Positions 9,632-20,507 of a stretch of DNA of 64,000 nucleotides are shown piece after piece (within the stretch, counting starts at the first letter, position 1; every line of letters begins with the position of its first letter). A model generated the notes under the pieces. The model searched no databases, was not told where the DNA came from, and saw only the letters and a program-made list of their open reading frames with translations. A program made the translations under genes and the position numbers. This stretch comes from Idiomarina zobellii (lineage in GTDB: Bacteria > Pseudomonadota > Gammaproteobacteria > Enterobacterales > Alteromonadaceae): contig NZ_FNCB01000012.1 in NCBI RefSeq assembly GCF_900100855.1, forward strand, positions 19,978-83,977. The letters run 5' to 3'.

Positions 9632-12481
9632 TTAAAGTGCGCTAATTTTTTCCTGCTGCTCTTTCAGCTGGCTTAGCGTTGCCTCAGCTTCAGCAAGCTT
9701 TTCACGTTCTTTTGCTATAACAGCTTCAGGCGCTTTATTAACGAAGTTTTCGTTGCTGAGTTTACCGTTAAGGCGCTGCCATTCTTTCTCAGCCTTTTCA
9801 ATAGCCTTCTGCAAGCGCTGTAGCTCAGCGTCCTTGTCAATTAAGCCGGCCATTGGAATGTGCAACTTCAAGCTATCGACCAAGGCCGTCATGCTGGCAG
9901 GTGCTTCATCATCGCTATCAATAAACTCAATAAATTCAAGCTTGGCCAGACTGCTCAGGAAGCTTTCGTTATTCTCTATACGTCCCTTCGCCATAGCGTC
10001 GGCGTTCGACAACAATAACGACAATGGTTTATTTGGCGATAAGTCCATTTCACCACGAATATTACGGATAGCCAGAATAACACGCTTTAACCATTCCATA
10101 TCCAGCATGGCTTGCTCATTAACCGAGCTTTGTACCTGCGGGAACGGTTGCAGCATAATAGTATCGCCTTCAACGCTCGCTAGCGGCTTGACCCTTTGCC
10201 AAATGGTTTCAGTGATGTATGGCATAATTGGATGAAGCAAACGCAGAAGCTGTTCCAAAATGCTGACCAAAGTATGGCGGGTACCGCGCTGCTGAACCTC
10301 TGTACCATTCTGCAGAACTGGTTTGGTGAGCTCTAAGTACCAGTCGCAGAATTGGTTCCAGGTGAACTCATAAGCAATGGCTGCGGCCTGGTCAAAACGG
10401 TAGCTCTCCAGCGCCTGACGGAACTCTTTCACCGTACTGTTAAAGCGCGCGATAATCCATTCGTCAGCCAGTGATAACGTCATTTCACCGCCGCTTTGAC
10501 CGCAATCGTGTTCTTCTGTGTTCATAAGCACGAAGCGGCTGGCATTCCATAGCTTGTTACAGAAGTTACGATAGCCTTCCAGGCGTTTCATGTCCCAGTT
10601 GATATCACGGCCGGTTGAAGCCAACGCCGTTAGCGTAAAGCGCAGTGCGTCGGTACCATGGGCTGTAATGCCTTCCGGGAATTCTGCGCGAGTACGCTTT
10701 TCAATTTTTTCGCGCATTTTCGGCTGCATCATATTAGCGGTACGCTTGGCGACTAATTCGTCAGCGCTTATGCCGTCAATCATGTCCAGAGGATCCAACA
10801 CATTCCCCTTGGACTTAGACATTTTCTGGCCTTCCTCGTCGCGAATAAGACCCGTGACATACACCTTTTTGAAAGGCACTTGAGGTTTACCCTCATCGTC
10901 TTTCATGAAGTGCATGGTCATCATTATCATGCGGGCAACCCAGAAGAAAATAATGTCAAAACCAGTCACCAACACATCGGTAGGGTGGAAAGTTTTTAAG
11001 TCATCGGTGTTCTTCGGCCAGCCCAGCGTAGAGAATGTCCAAAGTGCTGACGAGAACCAGGTGTCTAAAACATCCTCGTCCTGCTGAAGGGCAGTGTCAC
11101 CTAAGTTATATTTTTCACGAACTTCTTCTTCGGTACGGCCGACATAAACATTGCCGCTTTCGTCATACCAAGCCGGTATGCGATGTCCCCACCAAAGTTG
11201 ACGGGATATACACCAGTCCTGAATGTCGCGCATCCAGCTGAAGTACATATTCTCATATTGCTTGGGAACGAACTCGATGCGGCCGTCTTCTACCGCTTCG
11301 GTCGCCTGTTTCGCCAACGGCTCAACACGAACATACCATTGGTCAGTCAGGTGAGGCTCAATAGGCACACCGCCACGGTCACCATAAGGGACTTTGTTGG
11401 TATGTTTTTCAATCTTTTCCAATAACCCCAGCTCGTCAAATTCAGCAATCAGTTGTCTGCGGGCTTCAAAACGCTCTTTGCCTGCGTATTGGCTCGGTAA
11501 TGTTCCGTCAAATCCGTCAAGTTCACTCAGTGCTTCGCCAGTGCTGGTGTATAACCCGGCTTTTTCCATAACGTGAGCAGTGTCATCGAAAATTGATATC
11601 ATGCCGGTTTGGTGGCGCTTGCCAATTTCGTAATCGTTAAAGTCGTGAGCTGGCGTCACTTTTACGCAGCCGGTACCAAATTCGCTATCAACATGATGGT
11701 CGGCGACGATAGGAATACGACGGTTTACGATAGGCAGATTAATGTGCTTGCCGACTAAACGTCCAAAGCGCTCATCGTCTGGGTGAACAGCCACGCAGAC
11801 ATCACCCAGCATGGTTTCTGGTCGCGTCGTCGCAACAACTAAATGGTCTTTGCCGTCTTCGGTTTTCTCACCGTCAGCAAGTGGGTAGCGTAAGTACCAA
11901 ATAGAGCCCTGTTGTTCTTTGTTTTCGACTTCCAGGTCTGAAATGGCGGTTTGCAATGCCGGATCCCAGTTGACCAGTCGTTTGCCGCGATAAATTAAGT
12001 TTTCTTCATGTAGCTTCACAAACACTTCGCGAACGGCGTCGGACAGGCCTTCGTCCATGGTAAAACGCTCGCGATCCCAGTCTACAGAATCGCCTAAACG
12101 ACGCATTTGCTGAGTAATAGTACCGCCGGACTGATGTTTCCATTCCCAAATTTTATCAATGAAGGCTTCTCGACCTAGCTCTTGCCGTGTTTGATTTTGG
12201 GCCGCCAGTTGGCGCTCCACCACCATTTGTGTAGCAATGCCCGCATGGTCTGAGCCGACCTGCCACAAGGTATTTTTACCATCCATACGCTGATAACGAA
12301 TAAGCGTATCCATGATGGTGTGTTGAAACGCATGGCCCATATGCAGACTGCCGGTCACATTGGGCGGCGGGATCATAATGGAGTAAGAGTCACCTTGGCC
12401 GCTAGGCTTGAAGTACCCTTTTTCTTCCCATTGTTGGTAAAGGTTTTGCTCTATATCTGCAGGGGAATATGTTTTATCCAT
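9632..12481 (-). CDS. valS: Valyl-tRNA synthetase
   Basis: Class Ia aminoacyl-tRNA synthetase, attaching valine to tRNA-Val. The HIGH motif is seen as HMGH at residues 47-50, the CP1 editing domain follows with [10 protein letters not shown], the KMSKS motif is intact (KMSKSKGNV), and a C-terminal coiled coil typical of ValRS ends the protein. 949 residues against 951 in E. coli. It is the last gene of pepA-holC-valS, the order known from E. coli, with 7 bases between holC and valS. Confidence 0.98.
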   Translation of the reverse strand: MDKTYSPADIEQNLYQQWEEKGYFKPSGQGDSYSIMIPPPNVTGSLHMGHAFQHTIMDTLIRYQRMDGKNTLWQVGSDHAGIATQMVVERQLAAQNQTRQELGREAFIDKIWEWKHQSGGTITQQMRRLGDSVDWDRERFTMDEGLSDAVREVFVKLHEENLIYRGKRLVNWDPALQTAISDLEVENKEQQGSIWYLRYPLADGEKTEDGKDHLVVATTRPETMLGDVCVAVHPDDERFGRLVGKHINLPIVNRRIPIVADHHVDSEFGTGCVKVTPAHDFNDYEIGKRHQTGMISIFDDTAHVMEKAGLYTSTGEALSELDGFDGTLPSQYAGKERFEARRQLIAEFDELGLLEKIEKHTNKVPYGDRGGVPIEPHLTDQWYVRVEPLAKQATEAVEDGRIEFVPKQYENMYFSWMRDIQDWCISRQLWWGHRIPAWYDESGNVYVGRTEEEVREKYNLGDTALQQDEDVLDTWFSSALWTFSTLGWPKNTDDLKTFHPTDVLVTGFDIIFFWVARMIMMTMHFMKDDEGKPQVPFKKVYVTGLIRDEEGQKMSKSKGNVLDPLDMIDGISADELVAKRTANMMQPKMREKIEKRTRAEFPEGITAHGTDALRFTLTALASTGRDINWDMKRLEGYRNFCNKLWNASRFVLMNTEEHDCGQSGGEMTLSLADEWIIARFNSTVKEFRQALESYRFDQAAAIAYEFTWNQFCDWYLELTKPVLQNGTEVQQRGTRHTLVSILEQLLRLLHPIMPYITETIWQRVKPLASVEGDTIMLQPFPQVQSSVNEQAMLDMEWLKRVILAIRNIRGEMDLSPNKPLSLLLSNADAMAKGRIENNESFLSSLAKLEFIEFIDSDDEAPASMTALVDSLKLHIPMAGLIDKDAELQRLQKAIEKAEKEWQRLNGKLSNENFVNKAPEAVIAKEREKLAEAEATLSQLKEQQEKISAL

Positions 12482-12488
12482 AATGACC

Positions 12489-12938
12489 TTACTTCTGTTC
12501 GGATATCAGGGGTACGGTGTGCATTTGGCAACCGCGAGCCCGGTAATGTTTGTAACGTTCTCTGGCAACTGCTTTGCCGTCATCTGACACTGGCACAATG
12601 TCGTACAGTTGCTGACTTTGTTGCGCCTGTACGGGTACTTCATTGGCTAAATTGAATAGCGCATAACCCGGTCTACTTGAGCCTGGCTCCGTTTGTGGCC
12701 AACCAATTTCAACCGGAGCACCGGTAGAGGCGCCTTCGCCGACTAAGTTGTGCGGAATGAAAGCATCAGCAGGACGCTGCCATAGCAGTTCATCCAGAGC
12801 TTCTGCCTGGGCTTGACTTTGAGCCCAGACACGCAATCGCTTATGTTTTCTGTACAGTTCAGCGATCTTATCGCAAATTAACGCATTTTGCTCATCCTCT
12901 GATGCTTCCGGCATCAGAAAAAACGTAGCTGAGGGCAT
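12489..12938 (-). CDS. holC: DNA polymerase III subunit chi
   Basis: 149-residue clamp-loader accessory subunit that, with psi, links the replicase to single-strand binding protein. The family is recognised from the [23 protein letters not shown] segment and the FIPHNL motif, and from its place between pepA and valS as in E. coli. A single base separates it from the pepA stop, so translation is coupled. Confidence 0.92.
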   Translation of the reverse strand: MPSATFFLMPEASEDEQNALICDKIAELYRKHKRLRVWAQSQAQAEALDELLWQRPADAFIPHNLVGEGASTGAPVEIGWPQTEPGSSRPGYALFNLANEVPVQAQQSQQLYDIVPVSDDGKAVARERYKHYRARGCQMHTVPLISEQK

Positions 12939-12939
12939 A

Positions 12940-14445
12940 TTATTCGGTAGCCTCGCTCGAGCAACGGTTAATTAAGAACTGAGTCAATAAAGGCACCGGG
13001 CGTCCCGTTGAACCTTTTTCTTTACCACCTTGCCAAGCTGTGCCGGCGATATCCATGTGAGCCCAGTTGTACTTTTTGGTGAAGCGCGACAGGAAGCAAG
13101 CCGCAGTGATAGTGCCCGCTTCGCGGCCGCCTATGTTCGCCATGTCCGCAAAAGGACTGTCCAACATCGATTGGTACTCGTCCCATAACGGCATACGCCA
13201 GGCTTTATCGCCGCTTTGCTGGGCTGCGTTTAACACTTCGTGTGCCAGTGGGTTGTGCTGACTGAGCACCGCAGAAGCGTGACTGCCCAGAGCGATAACG
13301 CAGGCGCCTGTCAGTGTTGCCAAGTCGATAACAGAGTCTGGCTCAAAACGTTCAACGTAAGTTAGTGTATCGCACAGTACCAGGCGGCCTTCCGCGTCAG
13401 TATTGAGGACTTCTACGGTTTGTCCGCTCATGGTTGTGAGAATGTCGCCGGGGCGATAGGCCTTGCCGTCCGGCATGTTTTCACAACCAGCGACTGCACC
13501 AATAACATTTACAGGCAGTTGTAGTTCGGCCAACGCTTGCATAGCACCCAGTACGCCGGCTGCACCGCCCATATCGTATTTCATTTCGTCCATGTTGGCG
13601 GACGGCTTAATTGAAATACCACCGGAATCGAATGTCAGGCCTTTACCAACAAGAACAATGGGCGCTTGGTCATCAGGCGCACCTTTATAATGCATTAGAG
13701 TCAGCACTGACTCATGCTCAGAACCTCGACCAACGGCTAAATAAGCATTCATACCGAGCTTTTCCATCTCGGCTTCTTCAACCGTCGTGACGCTCAGGTT
13801 ATCGTAGCCCTCTGCCATTTTTTCGGCCTGCTCGGCCAGGTAACGAGGTGTACAAATGTTCGGTGGCATATTTGCCACATTTCGGCATACATCCATGCCC
13901 GCTGATACTGCTAGCCCATGTTGAACCGCTTGTTCACCCAAAGTAAGTTCTTTGCGGCTCGGAACGTTGAAGATTAACTTGCGAAGCGGGCGGCGGGGCT
14001 CTTCCTTCTTGCTTTTGAGCTCGTTAAAGTTATATAAAGCTGCCCGGGCGGCTTCAACGGCCTGTCTAACTTTCCAGTAGGTATCACGACCCTTTACGTG
14101 TAGCTCGCTTAGAAAGCATACCGCTTCCATCGAGCCGGTTTCATTTAACGTGTTAATAGTACGCGCAATAATTTGGCGGTACTGTCGCTCGTCAAGTTCA
14201 CGCTCTTTACCGCAACCAACCAGTAATACCCGTTCAGCTAAAATGTTTGGAACATGATGCAATAAAAGAACTTGTCCAGACTTACCTTCTAAATCACCAC
14301 GGCGCAATAAATTGCTTAAATAGCCATCACTGACTTTGTCCAGCTGTTCAGCCACACCAGATAATCGGCGGGGTTCAAAGACACCTACGACAATACACGC
14401 AGAACGTTGTTTTTCCGGATTACCACTTTTGACGCTGAACTCCAT
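12940..14445 (-). CDS. pepA: Leucyl aminopeptidase PepA (M17)
   Basis: Two-zinc cytoplasmic aminopeptidase; the E. coli homologue also binds DNA in XerCD recombination and in carAB control. The C-terminal catalytic domain shows [16 protein letters not shown], the metal and active-site motif NTDAEGRL and the [16 protein letters not shown] region. 501 residues, as in E. coli (503). It begins the pepA-holC-valS operon and diverges from lptF across 135 bases, the same arrangement as in enterobacteria. Confidence 0.97.
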   Translation of the reverse strand: MEFSVKSGNPEKQRSACIVVGVFEPRRLSGVAEQLDKVSDGYLSNLLRRGDLEGKSGQVLLLHHVPNILAERVLLVGCGKERELDERQYRQIIARTINTLNETGSMEAVCFLSELHVKGRDTYWKVRQAVEAARAALYNFNELKSKKEEPRRPLRKLIFNVPSRKELTLGEQAVQHGLAVSAGMDVCRNVANMPPNICTPRYLAEQAEKMAEGYDNLSVTTVEEAEMEKLGMNAYLAVGRGSEHESVLTLMHYKGAPDDQAPIVLVGKGLTFDSGGISIKPSANMDEMKYDMGGAAGVLGAMQALAELQLPVNVIGAVAGCENMPDGKAYRPGDILTTMSGQTVEVLNTDAEGRLVLCDTLTYVERFEPDSVIDLATLTGACVIALGSHASAVLSQHNPLAHEVLNAAQQSGDKAWRMPLWDEYQSMLDSPFADMANIGGREAGTITAACFLSRFTKKYNWAHMDIAGTAWQGGKEKGSTGRPVPLLTQFLINRCSSEATE

Positions 14446-14580
14446 GACAGTGCTCCTGTTTCAGGTGGCTTTAATGCCTGCTATAGTTTAGCTCTTAAGA
14501 CATTTTGTTGTTAAAATAACAAGTTTACTTAAAAATCGCAGCTATTCCAGTAAAAACCTAAGTTACATGAGTGAACATTA

Positions 14581-15687
14581 GTGCGCATATTTCGGTATTT
14601 AATCAGTGAAACACTAAAGTCGCAGCTTGCTGTGCTCTTTATTCTGATGGCTATTTTTGTCAGTCAGAAATTTGTACGTGTGTTGTCCGATGCCTCTGAG
14701 GGAGATATTCCCGGCAGTGTTATTTTTCAATTGTTGTCGCTGAATTTACCGGCACTGCTGGCTTTAATTCTTCCTTTGAGTTTATTTTTAGGCATTTTGC
14801 TGGCCCATGGACGTATCTACGCTGACAACGAAATGACTATTTTGCACGCCTGTGGTGTCAGCGAGTGGTATGTTACTAGGGTGACTCTGGTCTTGTCGCT
14901 GGTATTGGCATTAGTGACTGGGGCGCTGACTTTATGGGCGGTGCCCTGGGCGCTTGAGCAAGAGCAGCAAGTTGAAGAAAAAGCTCGTTCGGATAGCGGC
15001 TTGACGGCGTTAATGCCGGGGCGCTTCCAGCAAGCCAGTAACCAAAAGGCGGTTATCTTTGTTCAAGACGTGAATGAAGAAGGCGAGTTGCAAGAAGTTT
15101 TTGTTGCGCAACATAGTCACGAAGGCAATGAGCTACGTGCGGGCAGTGTCGTTATGGCGAAGACTGGACGTGTTATTAGCGAAGACAGCGGTTCTCAGTG
15201 GCTGGAACTGGGAGAGGGAAACCGCTATGCCGGTGACCAAAGTAGCTATCAGACGATGACCTTCGATAATTATCGCCTACAAATAAAAGAGCAGGAAGCC
15301 GACGGTCAGGCACGAAAACTGGAAAATTACTCTACGCTGGAGTTATTAGAAACTCCGGGGAATGCGGCTGTAGCAGAGTTTCAATGGCGTATTGCTATTC
15401 CTTTGGCAATGCCGTTATTAACGTTAATTGCGGTGCCGCTTAGTCGCGTAAATCCAAGGCAGGGCAAGTTTGCGCGAATGGCTCCGGCTTTCTTGATCTA
15501 CCTTGGTTACTTTCTGGTGTTAATGGCCGCTAAGGCCGCAGTGCGAGATGGCGTGATACCGTCGGTAATAGGCCTTTGGTGGATCCATTTTATTTTGCTG
15601 ATATTCGGCTTTATTTTAATCGGTAAAGGTAGGCCGTTGGGCTTGAAGCTCTTGTCACGTTTTAGTGTCCGGAATAAGCGGGGTTAA
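14581..15687 (+). CDS. lptF: LPS export permease LptF
   Basis: Inner membrane permease of the LptB2FGC complex that extracts lipopolysaccharide from the inner membrane. The YjgP/YjgQ family pattern is present: three N-terminal membrane segments, a large periplasmic beta-jellyroll region in the middle and three C-terminal segments. GTG start at 14581; 368 residues (E. coli 366). Two bases separate it from lptG. Its location divergent to pepA identifies it as LptF. Confidence 0.93.
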   Translation: MRIFRYLISETLKSQLAVLFILMAIFVSQKFVRVLSDASEGDIPGSVIFQLLSLNLPALLALILPLSLFLGILLAHGRIYADNEMTILHACGVSEWYVTRVTLVLSLVLALVTGALTLWAVPWALEQEQQVEEKARSDSGLTALMPGRFQQASNQKAVIFVQDVNEEGELQEVFVAQHSHEGNELRAGSVVMAKTGRVISEDSGSQWLELGEGNRYAGDQSSYQTMTFDNYRLQIKEQEADGQARKLENYSTLELLETPGNAAVAEFQWRIAIPLAMPLLTLIAVPLSRVNPRQGKFARMAPAFLIYLGYFLVLMAAKAAVRDGVIPSVIGLWWIHFILLIFGFILIGKGRPLGLKLLSRFSVRNKRG

Positions 15688-15689
15688 CG

Positions 15690-16760
15690 ATGTTAAGTAT
15701 TCTGGATAAATACATTGGCCTGACGGTACTAAAAACCTCATTAATGAGTTTGGCGGTACTGACCGGATTGTCTTCGCTGATTCGTTTTGTTGAACAGTTA
15801 AAGGCCGTTGGCCGGGGAAACTACGATACCCTGGATGCGGCGTTATTTGTTTTTTACAGCTTACCGCGTGACGTGGAATTATTTTTCCCTATGGCGGCGC
15901 TACTTGGCGGCTTGATTGGTGTCGGTATGCTGGCGAGCAACTCTGAGCTCGTTGTTATGCTTGCTGCCGGCCGTTCGCGACTGAATATTATCGCCGCTGT
16001 TATGAAAGTCGCCATTATTATGATGGTTGCCGTAATGGCGATTGGTGAATGGGTTGCCCCACCTATGGAGTCCAAAGGTCGTGCAATTCGCTCACAGGAA
16101 ATTTCTGGTGGTAGCTTAATTTCGGCTCAGCAGGGTGTTTGGGCAAAGGACGGTTCTGACTTTATCCATATTGGCGAAGTGGAAGACACCGGGCGCCTTA
16201 ATAACGTTATTATTTATGACTTTGATGAGAACCGTGAACTTCAAAAAGCAACCTACGCCCAAACTGCGCTGTTTACTAACGGCGCATGGCGTATGCAGGA
16301 TGTTGTTATTACAGAATTGAGCGCAAGTCGTGTCAGCTCAACTCGAAAAAACAGTGTGCAGTGGCAGTCGACGTTAACGCCGGATAAGTTAGGCGTCGTA
16401 ACTATTAAGCCTGAATCTTTGTCGGTTTCTGGTTTGTTGGATTACCTGAATTACCTGGAGCTTAATCAGCAATCTGCCAAGCGCTATGAGCTCGCTTTAT
16501 GGCGTAAGCTGCTTGCTCCAGTAACGGTTGCGGTTATGTTATTGGTTGCATTGTCCTTTATTTTTGGACCGCTTCGCTCAACAACTATGGGGGCTCGTAT
16601 TTTGATGGGAGTCATTACCGGTTTCGGCTTTCATGTCAGTAATGAGATATTCGGACCCTTAGCGCAGGTGTATCAAGTTCCCGCTTTCCTTGGCGCGTTA
16701 CTACCCAGTATTGTATTTGCGGCTCTTGCTGTGTACTTTATGCAGAAGAAAGCAGGGTAA
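15690..16760 (+). CDS. lptG: LPS export permease LptG
   Basis: Partner permease of LptF with the same six-segment layout and a central periplasmic domain. The start MLSILDKYIG resembles E. coli LptG, and the C-terminal membrane part contains RSTTMGARILMGVITGFGFH. 356 residues (E. coli 360). It follows lptF by two bases and ends at a hairpin shared with the convergent RDD gene. Confidence 0.93.
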   Translation: MLSILDKYIGLTVLKTSLMSLAVLTGLSSLIRFVEQLKAVGRGNYDTLDAALFVFYSLPRDVELFFPMAALLGGLIGVGMLASNSELVVMLAAGRSRLNIIAAVMKVAIIMMVAVMAIGEWVAPPMESKGRAIRSQEISGGSLISAQQGVWAKDGSDFIHIGEVEDTGRLNNVIIYDFDENRELQKATYAQTALFTNGAWRMQDVVITELSASRVSSTRKNSVQWQSTLTPDKLGVVTIKPESLSVSGLLDYLNYLELNQQSAKRYELALWRKLLAPVTVAVMLLVALSFIFGPLRSTTMGARILMGVITGFGFHVSNEIFGPLAQVYQVPAFLGALLPSIVFAALAVYFMQKKAG

Positions 16761-16767
16761 TAAAGGC

Positions 16768-16797
16768 ACTGGAGCGAGCCCTAAAGCTCGTTCCAGT
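16768..16797. terminator. Hairpin between lptG and the RDD gene
   Basis: A 12-bp inverted repeat, ACTGGAGCGAGC and GCTCGTTCCAGT with one wobble pair and a 6-base loop, lies just beyond lptG and contains the stop codon of the convergent RDD gene. T-runs are weak on both sides (TTTATT on the minus strand). Confidence 0.5.
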
Positions 16798-17290
16798 AAA
16801 ATAGCTGATTAGCTTCTTTCGATAAGGTCACAACTTCAGTACCTGCTGCATAGTCATGCCAGGCTCGGCGATTTTTAAAGTCAACTAAAACCCATAGGTT
16901 CCCAAGCCCCGCACAGCAAGTCAGCAGTCGAATAATGGTTTGCTTTAATGTTAAGCGACTGCCATCACGATTTTGTAACTTTAGACGCCAGGCTCTCATA
17001 CCAATGGTTTGACCCGAGCGCTTCCAGAACCAGCCAAAGAAGAGAGTTAATACACTGATTAAGTAGATGCTGTACCAGGGCCCCTGGGCAAGCCATCCGG
17101 CATGATCCATTTCTTCACTGAGCTCGACCCAATTCAGAGCAGTTAAGGTTGCCGCAAAGCCTAACGCCAGCGCTGAGGAGAGCATGATAATAGCGACAGC
17201 CACTAAAAAATCGTATACCCAGGCGGCTAAGCGACGGAGGAAACCAGCGCTTGGAAAACTGGCGTGTAATTCTTGAGCGTTTAATGTCAT
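16781..17290 (-). CDS. RDD family membrane protein
   Basis: 169-residue integral membrane protein with three hydrophobic segments. The RDD hallmark is degenerate at the start (FLRRLAAWVYDFLVA) and clear later (GQTIGMRAWRLKLQNRDG, then the RRAWHDYAAGTEVV tail). RDD proteins are of mostly unknown function; some have been linked to ion exchange under salt stress. It is monocistronic, convergent with lptG. Confidence 0.85.
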   Translation of the reverse strand: MTLNAQELHASFPSAGFLRRLAAWVYDFLVAVAIIMLSSALALGFAATLTALNWVELSEEMDHAGWLAQGPWYSIYLISVLTLFFGWFWKRSGQTIGMRAWRLKLQNRDGSRLTLKQTIIRLLTCCAGLGNLWVLVDFKNRRAWHDYAAGTEVVTLSKEANQLFYWNEL

Positions 17291-17425
17291 TGTAGAGAGT
17301 TCTCTGTTATCGATGGCGTTATATTAACACGGAGGATACCGGCTGACATTAACTCCCGATTACAAGCAATATGGTTAATGAATCATCAGTCAGTGCGGTG
17401 AAAACCACTTTTCGATAATTTTCGC

Positions 17426-17453
17426 TTGATTAGCTAAGTATCGCGGGTATAAT
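17426..17453 (+). promoter_or_regulatory. Promoter of tRNA-Leu
   Basis: TTGATT and a perfect TATAAT separated by 16 bases, followed by a C/G-rich discriminator (CCCGACCC), 43 bases before the mature tRNA. The GC-rich discriminator is typical of stringently controlled stable-RNA promoters. Confidence 0.7.
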
Positions 17454-17496
17454 CCCGACCCGTTACCTTCCTTGGTAACTTCACCTCGCAAGAAAT

Positions 17497-17581
17497 GGCG
17501 CTGTGGTGGAATTGGTAGACACGCCTGATTCAAAATCAGGTTCCTTCGGGAGTGACGGTTCAAGTCCGTCCAGCGCCACCA
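17497..17581 (+). tRNA. leuX: tRNA-Leu (anticodon CAA)
   Basis: Class II tRNA of 85 bases. The acceptor arm GGCGCTG pairs with CAGCGCC, the D arm carries GGAATTGGTAGACAC, the anticodon arm is CCTGA-TTCAAAA-TCAGG with anticodon CAA at 17531-17533, a variable arm follows (TTCCTTCGGGAGT), and the T arm has GGTTCAAGTCC. The CCA end is encoded. It reads UUG codons. The gene symbol is by analogy to the CAA isoacceptor of E. coli. Confidence 0.95.
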
Positions 17582-17767
17582 TAATAAACCTCTTATTACC
17601 CTTACTCGCTTTCAGCCATTTGAGAGTCGATTTCGCGATCCTGTTTAAAAAAAATTTAAAAACTGATTGATCCTGCTTAACGCTTTCTTTACATTTACCA
17701 TTATGGCTTAACTAAGCCTATGTAATAAAAATGTTGATTTGGCTCAAGGCCTCTGAGGGAAAGTATT

Positions 17768-18454
17768 ATGAAAAAATGGATCGTTGCACCACTAGCCGCT
17801 GTTGTACTGAGTGCGTGTATGTCTACTTCAAATGAAAACGCCGCGACTTTAGACAGAAACCAGGCCGTCGCTGATCTTTCTGTGCAAATGGAAGAGCTCG
17901 GGTTTAACCGTGTTGAAATTCAGCCGGGTGTCGATGAATTCTTAAATATCTGTGCTTCTATCCTGGAGCGCCAATACAACGTGATGGGTGAGTATCGTAC
18001 TCAGACGGAAAACTACGTTGATGTACAAGCATTTTTGACGGCTCATCAAGGGAAATCTGAAGAAGAGCTGAGAGCGGCGATTATTGCATTTGACGAAAAA
18101 GCAGAGACTGAAGATGACAAAATTGGTCCAAAGCTCGCAGCCTACAATTCAGCAATCGAAGGTGTATCTGAGCAAAATACTAAATTAGCGACTGACATCA
18201 CCGTGCAATTAGCGCAAGCAGCTATCATTTTAAGTGAGCACTCTACCACTGTCGCTAAAGCTGGCAGTTTAGGTATGGTGTCAGGGTGGATGAGCGGTAA
18301 CGAACAGAACGCCGATAATAACCTTGGCTTGGCTATTCTACGCGCAAAAGATCAAATCGATTTAGCATCGGATGCCAACGAAATTATTACGCTAGAGCAA
18401 GAAACCATTGAAGCCATTAATGCGCTTCAAGACGAGTTAGAAGCTAAAGGGTAA
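17768..18454 (+). CDS. Uncharacterised lipoprotein, first gene of an eight-gene envelope operon
   Basis: 228 residues. A lipoprotein signal is clear: MKKWIVAPLAAVVLSAC with lipobox LSAC and Cys at residue 17; Met follows the cysteine, which argues for outer-membrane sorting. The mature part is acidic and mostly helical, with segments such as AVADLSVQMEELGFNRVEI and long Glu/Ala/Gln stretches near the C-terminus. I do not recognise a family. GAGGGA precedes the ATG. The stop overlaps the start of the next gene by one base (TAATG), so it is coupled to the downstream genes. Confidence 0.85.
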   Translation: MKKWIVAPLAAVVLSACMSTSNENAATLDRNQAVADLSVQMEELGFNRVEIQPGVDEFLNICASILERQYNVMGEYRTQTENYVDVQAFLTAHQGKSEEELRAAIIAFDEKAETEDDKIGPKLAAYNSAIEGVSEQNTKLATDITVQLAQAAIILSEHSTTVAKAGSLGMVSGWMSGNEQNADNNLGLAILRAKDQIDLASDANEIITLEQETIEAINALQDELEAKG

Positions 18455-19383
18455 TGCCTATTCGTTATTGGGTGGTCATAATTATGGCCACCTTCAGTTT
18501 TTCTATCACCGCGCAAGAGCTGCCGGACTGGATTTTCAAATCAGAAAATACCAGTGAGCAACTGACAGCTGTTGGCAGCGGTCCGTCGAGTTCTGAAGCA
18601 AAACGCGCAGCAATAGCAGAAATTATTGCTCAGGTTAGTCAGTCGATGTCTGCTGAAAACGTTTCTATTCTTGAAAAAACACAAGCAGGAACATCCCAAT
18701 ACTTTAAACAGTCAGTTGTCAGTAACACACTCTCAATCGATGTAAATAAAGTTAACGTCAGTGAGCAGTTTGTTGATAAAAAATCAGGCGTAACCTACGT
18801 ACAGGCAACTATCAGTAAAAGGCAACTGATTCGCTTTCTTGAGGATGAGCTTACACCGATAGCGACGCTTAGTTTTCCTGCTCAGTCACCTGCTGTTGAT
18901 AAGGTGCTTTGGGCATTAAAGTACCGGGAGGCGAATGCCTACGGGTTAAGGATTGAAAGAGCTTTGGCCGGTTTAGGCGCTACCAATGGCACGCTTAAAA
19001 ATAAACTTCGTGAGAATTTAAGTGCTGTTGCAAAGGTATGGCAACGCTATGGTGTTCGCGTTATTGCTGACAGCTCTTTGCAAAGCCTTGTTGGAATTAT
19101 TAATCAGCAAATACCGTCTGCGACAGAAACCGTTTTATGGTTGCAGCTGAAGCCTGCTCACAGAACAAGACAATCAGAAAATAATCACCAGCATAAACTG
19201 GACTTAATGGTTGAATTAACGCAACCACATTCACCTTTTAGGGTATTTCGGCAAGAGCATATTACTGTTGTCGGTAATGGAACATCTACCCAGCAAGCTC
19301 GTAACCATGCCCTGGAGCAAATGCGAGCTATTTTAGATACCCCTATACAAAACTGGCTTTTTGAAAAAGGAAGTGAACTATGA
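18454..19383 (+). CDS. LPP20-like secreted protein
   Basis: 309 residues with a signal peptide ending at ITAQ and no lipobox. The segment after it, ELPDWIF then AVGSGPSSSEAKRAAIAEI, resembles LPP20/FlgP-type proteins (Pro-x-Trp, then a Gly-rich turn and an Ala-rich helix), followed by a strand ending in GVTYVQATISK. The C-terminal half has no recognised family but repeats a helix pattern (STQQARNHALEQMRAIL). Function unknown; a periplasmic or outer-membrane-associated role is inferred. Coupled to both neighbours by stop/start overlaps. Confidence 0.85.
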   Translation: MPIRYWVVIIMATFSFSITAQELPDWIFKSENTSEQLTAVGSGPSSSEAKRAAIAEIIAQVSQSMSAENVSILEKTQAGTSQYFKQSVVSNTLSIDVNKVNVSEQFVDKKSGVTYVQATISKRQLIRFLEDELTPIATLSFPAQSPAVDKVLWALKYREANAYGLRIERALAGLGATNGTLKNKLRENLSAVAKVWQRYGVRVIADSSLQSLVGIINQQIPSATETVLWLQLKPAHRTRQSENNHQHKLDLMVELTQPHSPFRVFRQEHITVVGNGTSTQQARNHALEQMRAILDTPIQNWLFEKGSEL

Positions 19384-20507
19384 AGTTAGTGACGAAACTC
19401 ACTATCACAGCATTGGCTGTTTTATCTCTAAGTGCTTGTCAGACTCGTCAAGCTGATCAAACACAAACCGCGAAAGTATCAAACCGAGCGTCAAATGCCA
19501 GTGTTGCACGTAGCGCTTATAACTTTGATAGCGAAGACATTAAAGTACCGGCGTATTTCGATACTCAAGGCCTGCAGAACTGCACGTTTAACCCAGCGAC
19601 TGAGTCTGATGCCTGTCCACTTAAGAAACCAACCGTTCGTATGTATTTTGCGGGTACCGATGTGGGCGGTGAAGGTCAAGGCGTAGAGGCTCTGCGTGAG
19701 TATGATGATAAGCAGTTGCTATTTATGCTGGAGAATCAGTTCGCGGGCATTAACCGCTTCAGAATCATTACGCGTGACGACGATGTTATTTCTGCAGAAA
19801 AACAAACTTTCATGGAGCAGCAGGGAGCCAGGGCCTTAGCAGAAAGAGCTGGCAGCCAGAAAGTGCTAAAGCCTGACTTTATTGTCAAATTAGATACTCT
19901 TCGCACAGTAAAAAGTGAAGGCTCAATTACCGGCTGGATGGACTACACATTAGAGCTAACAACCGCTGTTTTGAACCCTTTCACACGAGAGCTAATGTCT
20001 TACCCTAATTTAGGGAAGATTCGTGTTAAATCGGAAGATGTGCGTGAGCGTAACGAGCTAAAATACGTCATGGTGAATAACCGTTATGAAACAGGCTTTC
20101 GTTACCACGACCCTGCGCACGTTAATGCGGTGATTAACGATATGACGTCTCGTGGCATTGATATTTTGCTGACACGTATGCTTTCTGAAATGCCAGCAAC
20201 GGCCCAGGTTCTTGGTATTAAAGGAAATCAGGTGAGTTTGGACCGCGGTCAGAACGCCGGTGTACTACCCAACGAGACAATGATTATTTTTCAATACGAA
20301 GCTGGCTTTGTTGAGCCAATTGGCGTGGCCAATGTGAACCCTTCTCGCAACAGTGCAGTGGGTGAAATAGCGGTATGGAAGAATAGCGACCTGGCTGAAC
20401 AAGTGGAACGTTCAGCGGCGAACGGAATCTACCGCCCGTCAAATGGCACTAAGATTTTCGCTGTTTCAGTTGGTACCCCGGCCGGATTCCTGGAGTCTCG
20501 CACATGA
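19380..20507 (+). CDS. CsgG/FlgT-like lipoprotein
   Basis: 375 residues with lipoprotein signal and lipobox LSAC (Cys at residue 20). The central part (DDKQLLFMLENQFAGINRF, then a helix rich in Ala and Arg, KPDFIVKLDTLRT, GWMDYTLELTTAVLNPFT) has the alternating strand-helix order of the CsgG fold. The end (VLGIKGNQVSLDRGQNAGV and EPIGVANV) resembles the small beta domain at the C-terminus of FlgT. These likenesses are by eye. CsgG-like proteins assemble rings in the outer membrane; that role here is inference only. ATGA overlaps at both ends couple it to its neighbours. Confidence 0.83.
   Translation: MKLVTKLTITALAVLSLSACQTRQADQTQTAKVSNRASNASVARSAYNFDSEDIKVPAYFDTQGLQNCTFNPATESDACPLKKPTVRMYFAGTDVGGEGQGVEALREYDDKQLLFMLENQFAGINRFRIITRDDDVISAEKQTFMEQQGARALAERAGSQKVLKPDFIVKLDTLRTVKSEGSITGWMDYTLELTTAVLNPFTRELMSYPNLGKIRVKSEDVRERNELKYVMVNNRYETGFRYHDPAHVNAVINDMTSRGIDILLTRMLSEMPATAQVLGIKGNQVSLDRGQNAGVLPNETMIIFQYEAGFVEPIGVANVNPSRNSAVGEIAVWKNSDLAEQVERSAANGIYRPSNGTKIFAVSVGTPAGFLESRT

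Noticed and set aside
9753..10235. 160-codon plus-strand frame inside valS
   Set aside because: Ser/Leu-rich shadow of valS, which is intact on the other strand.
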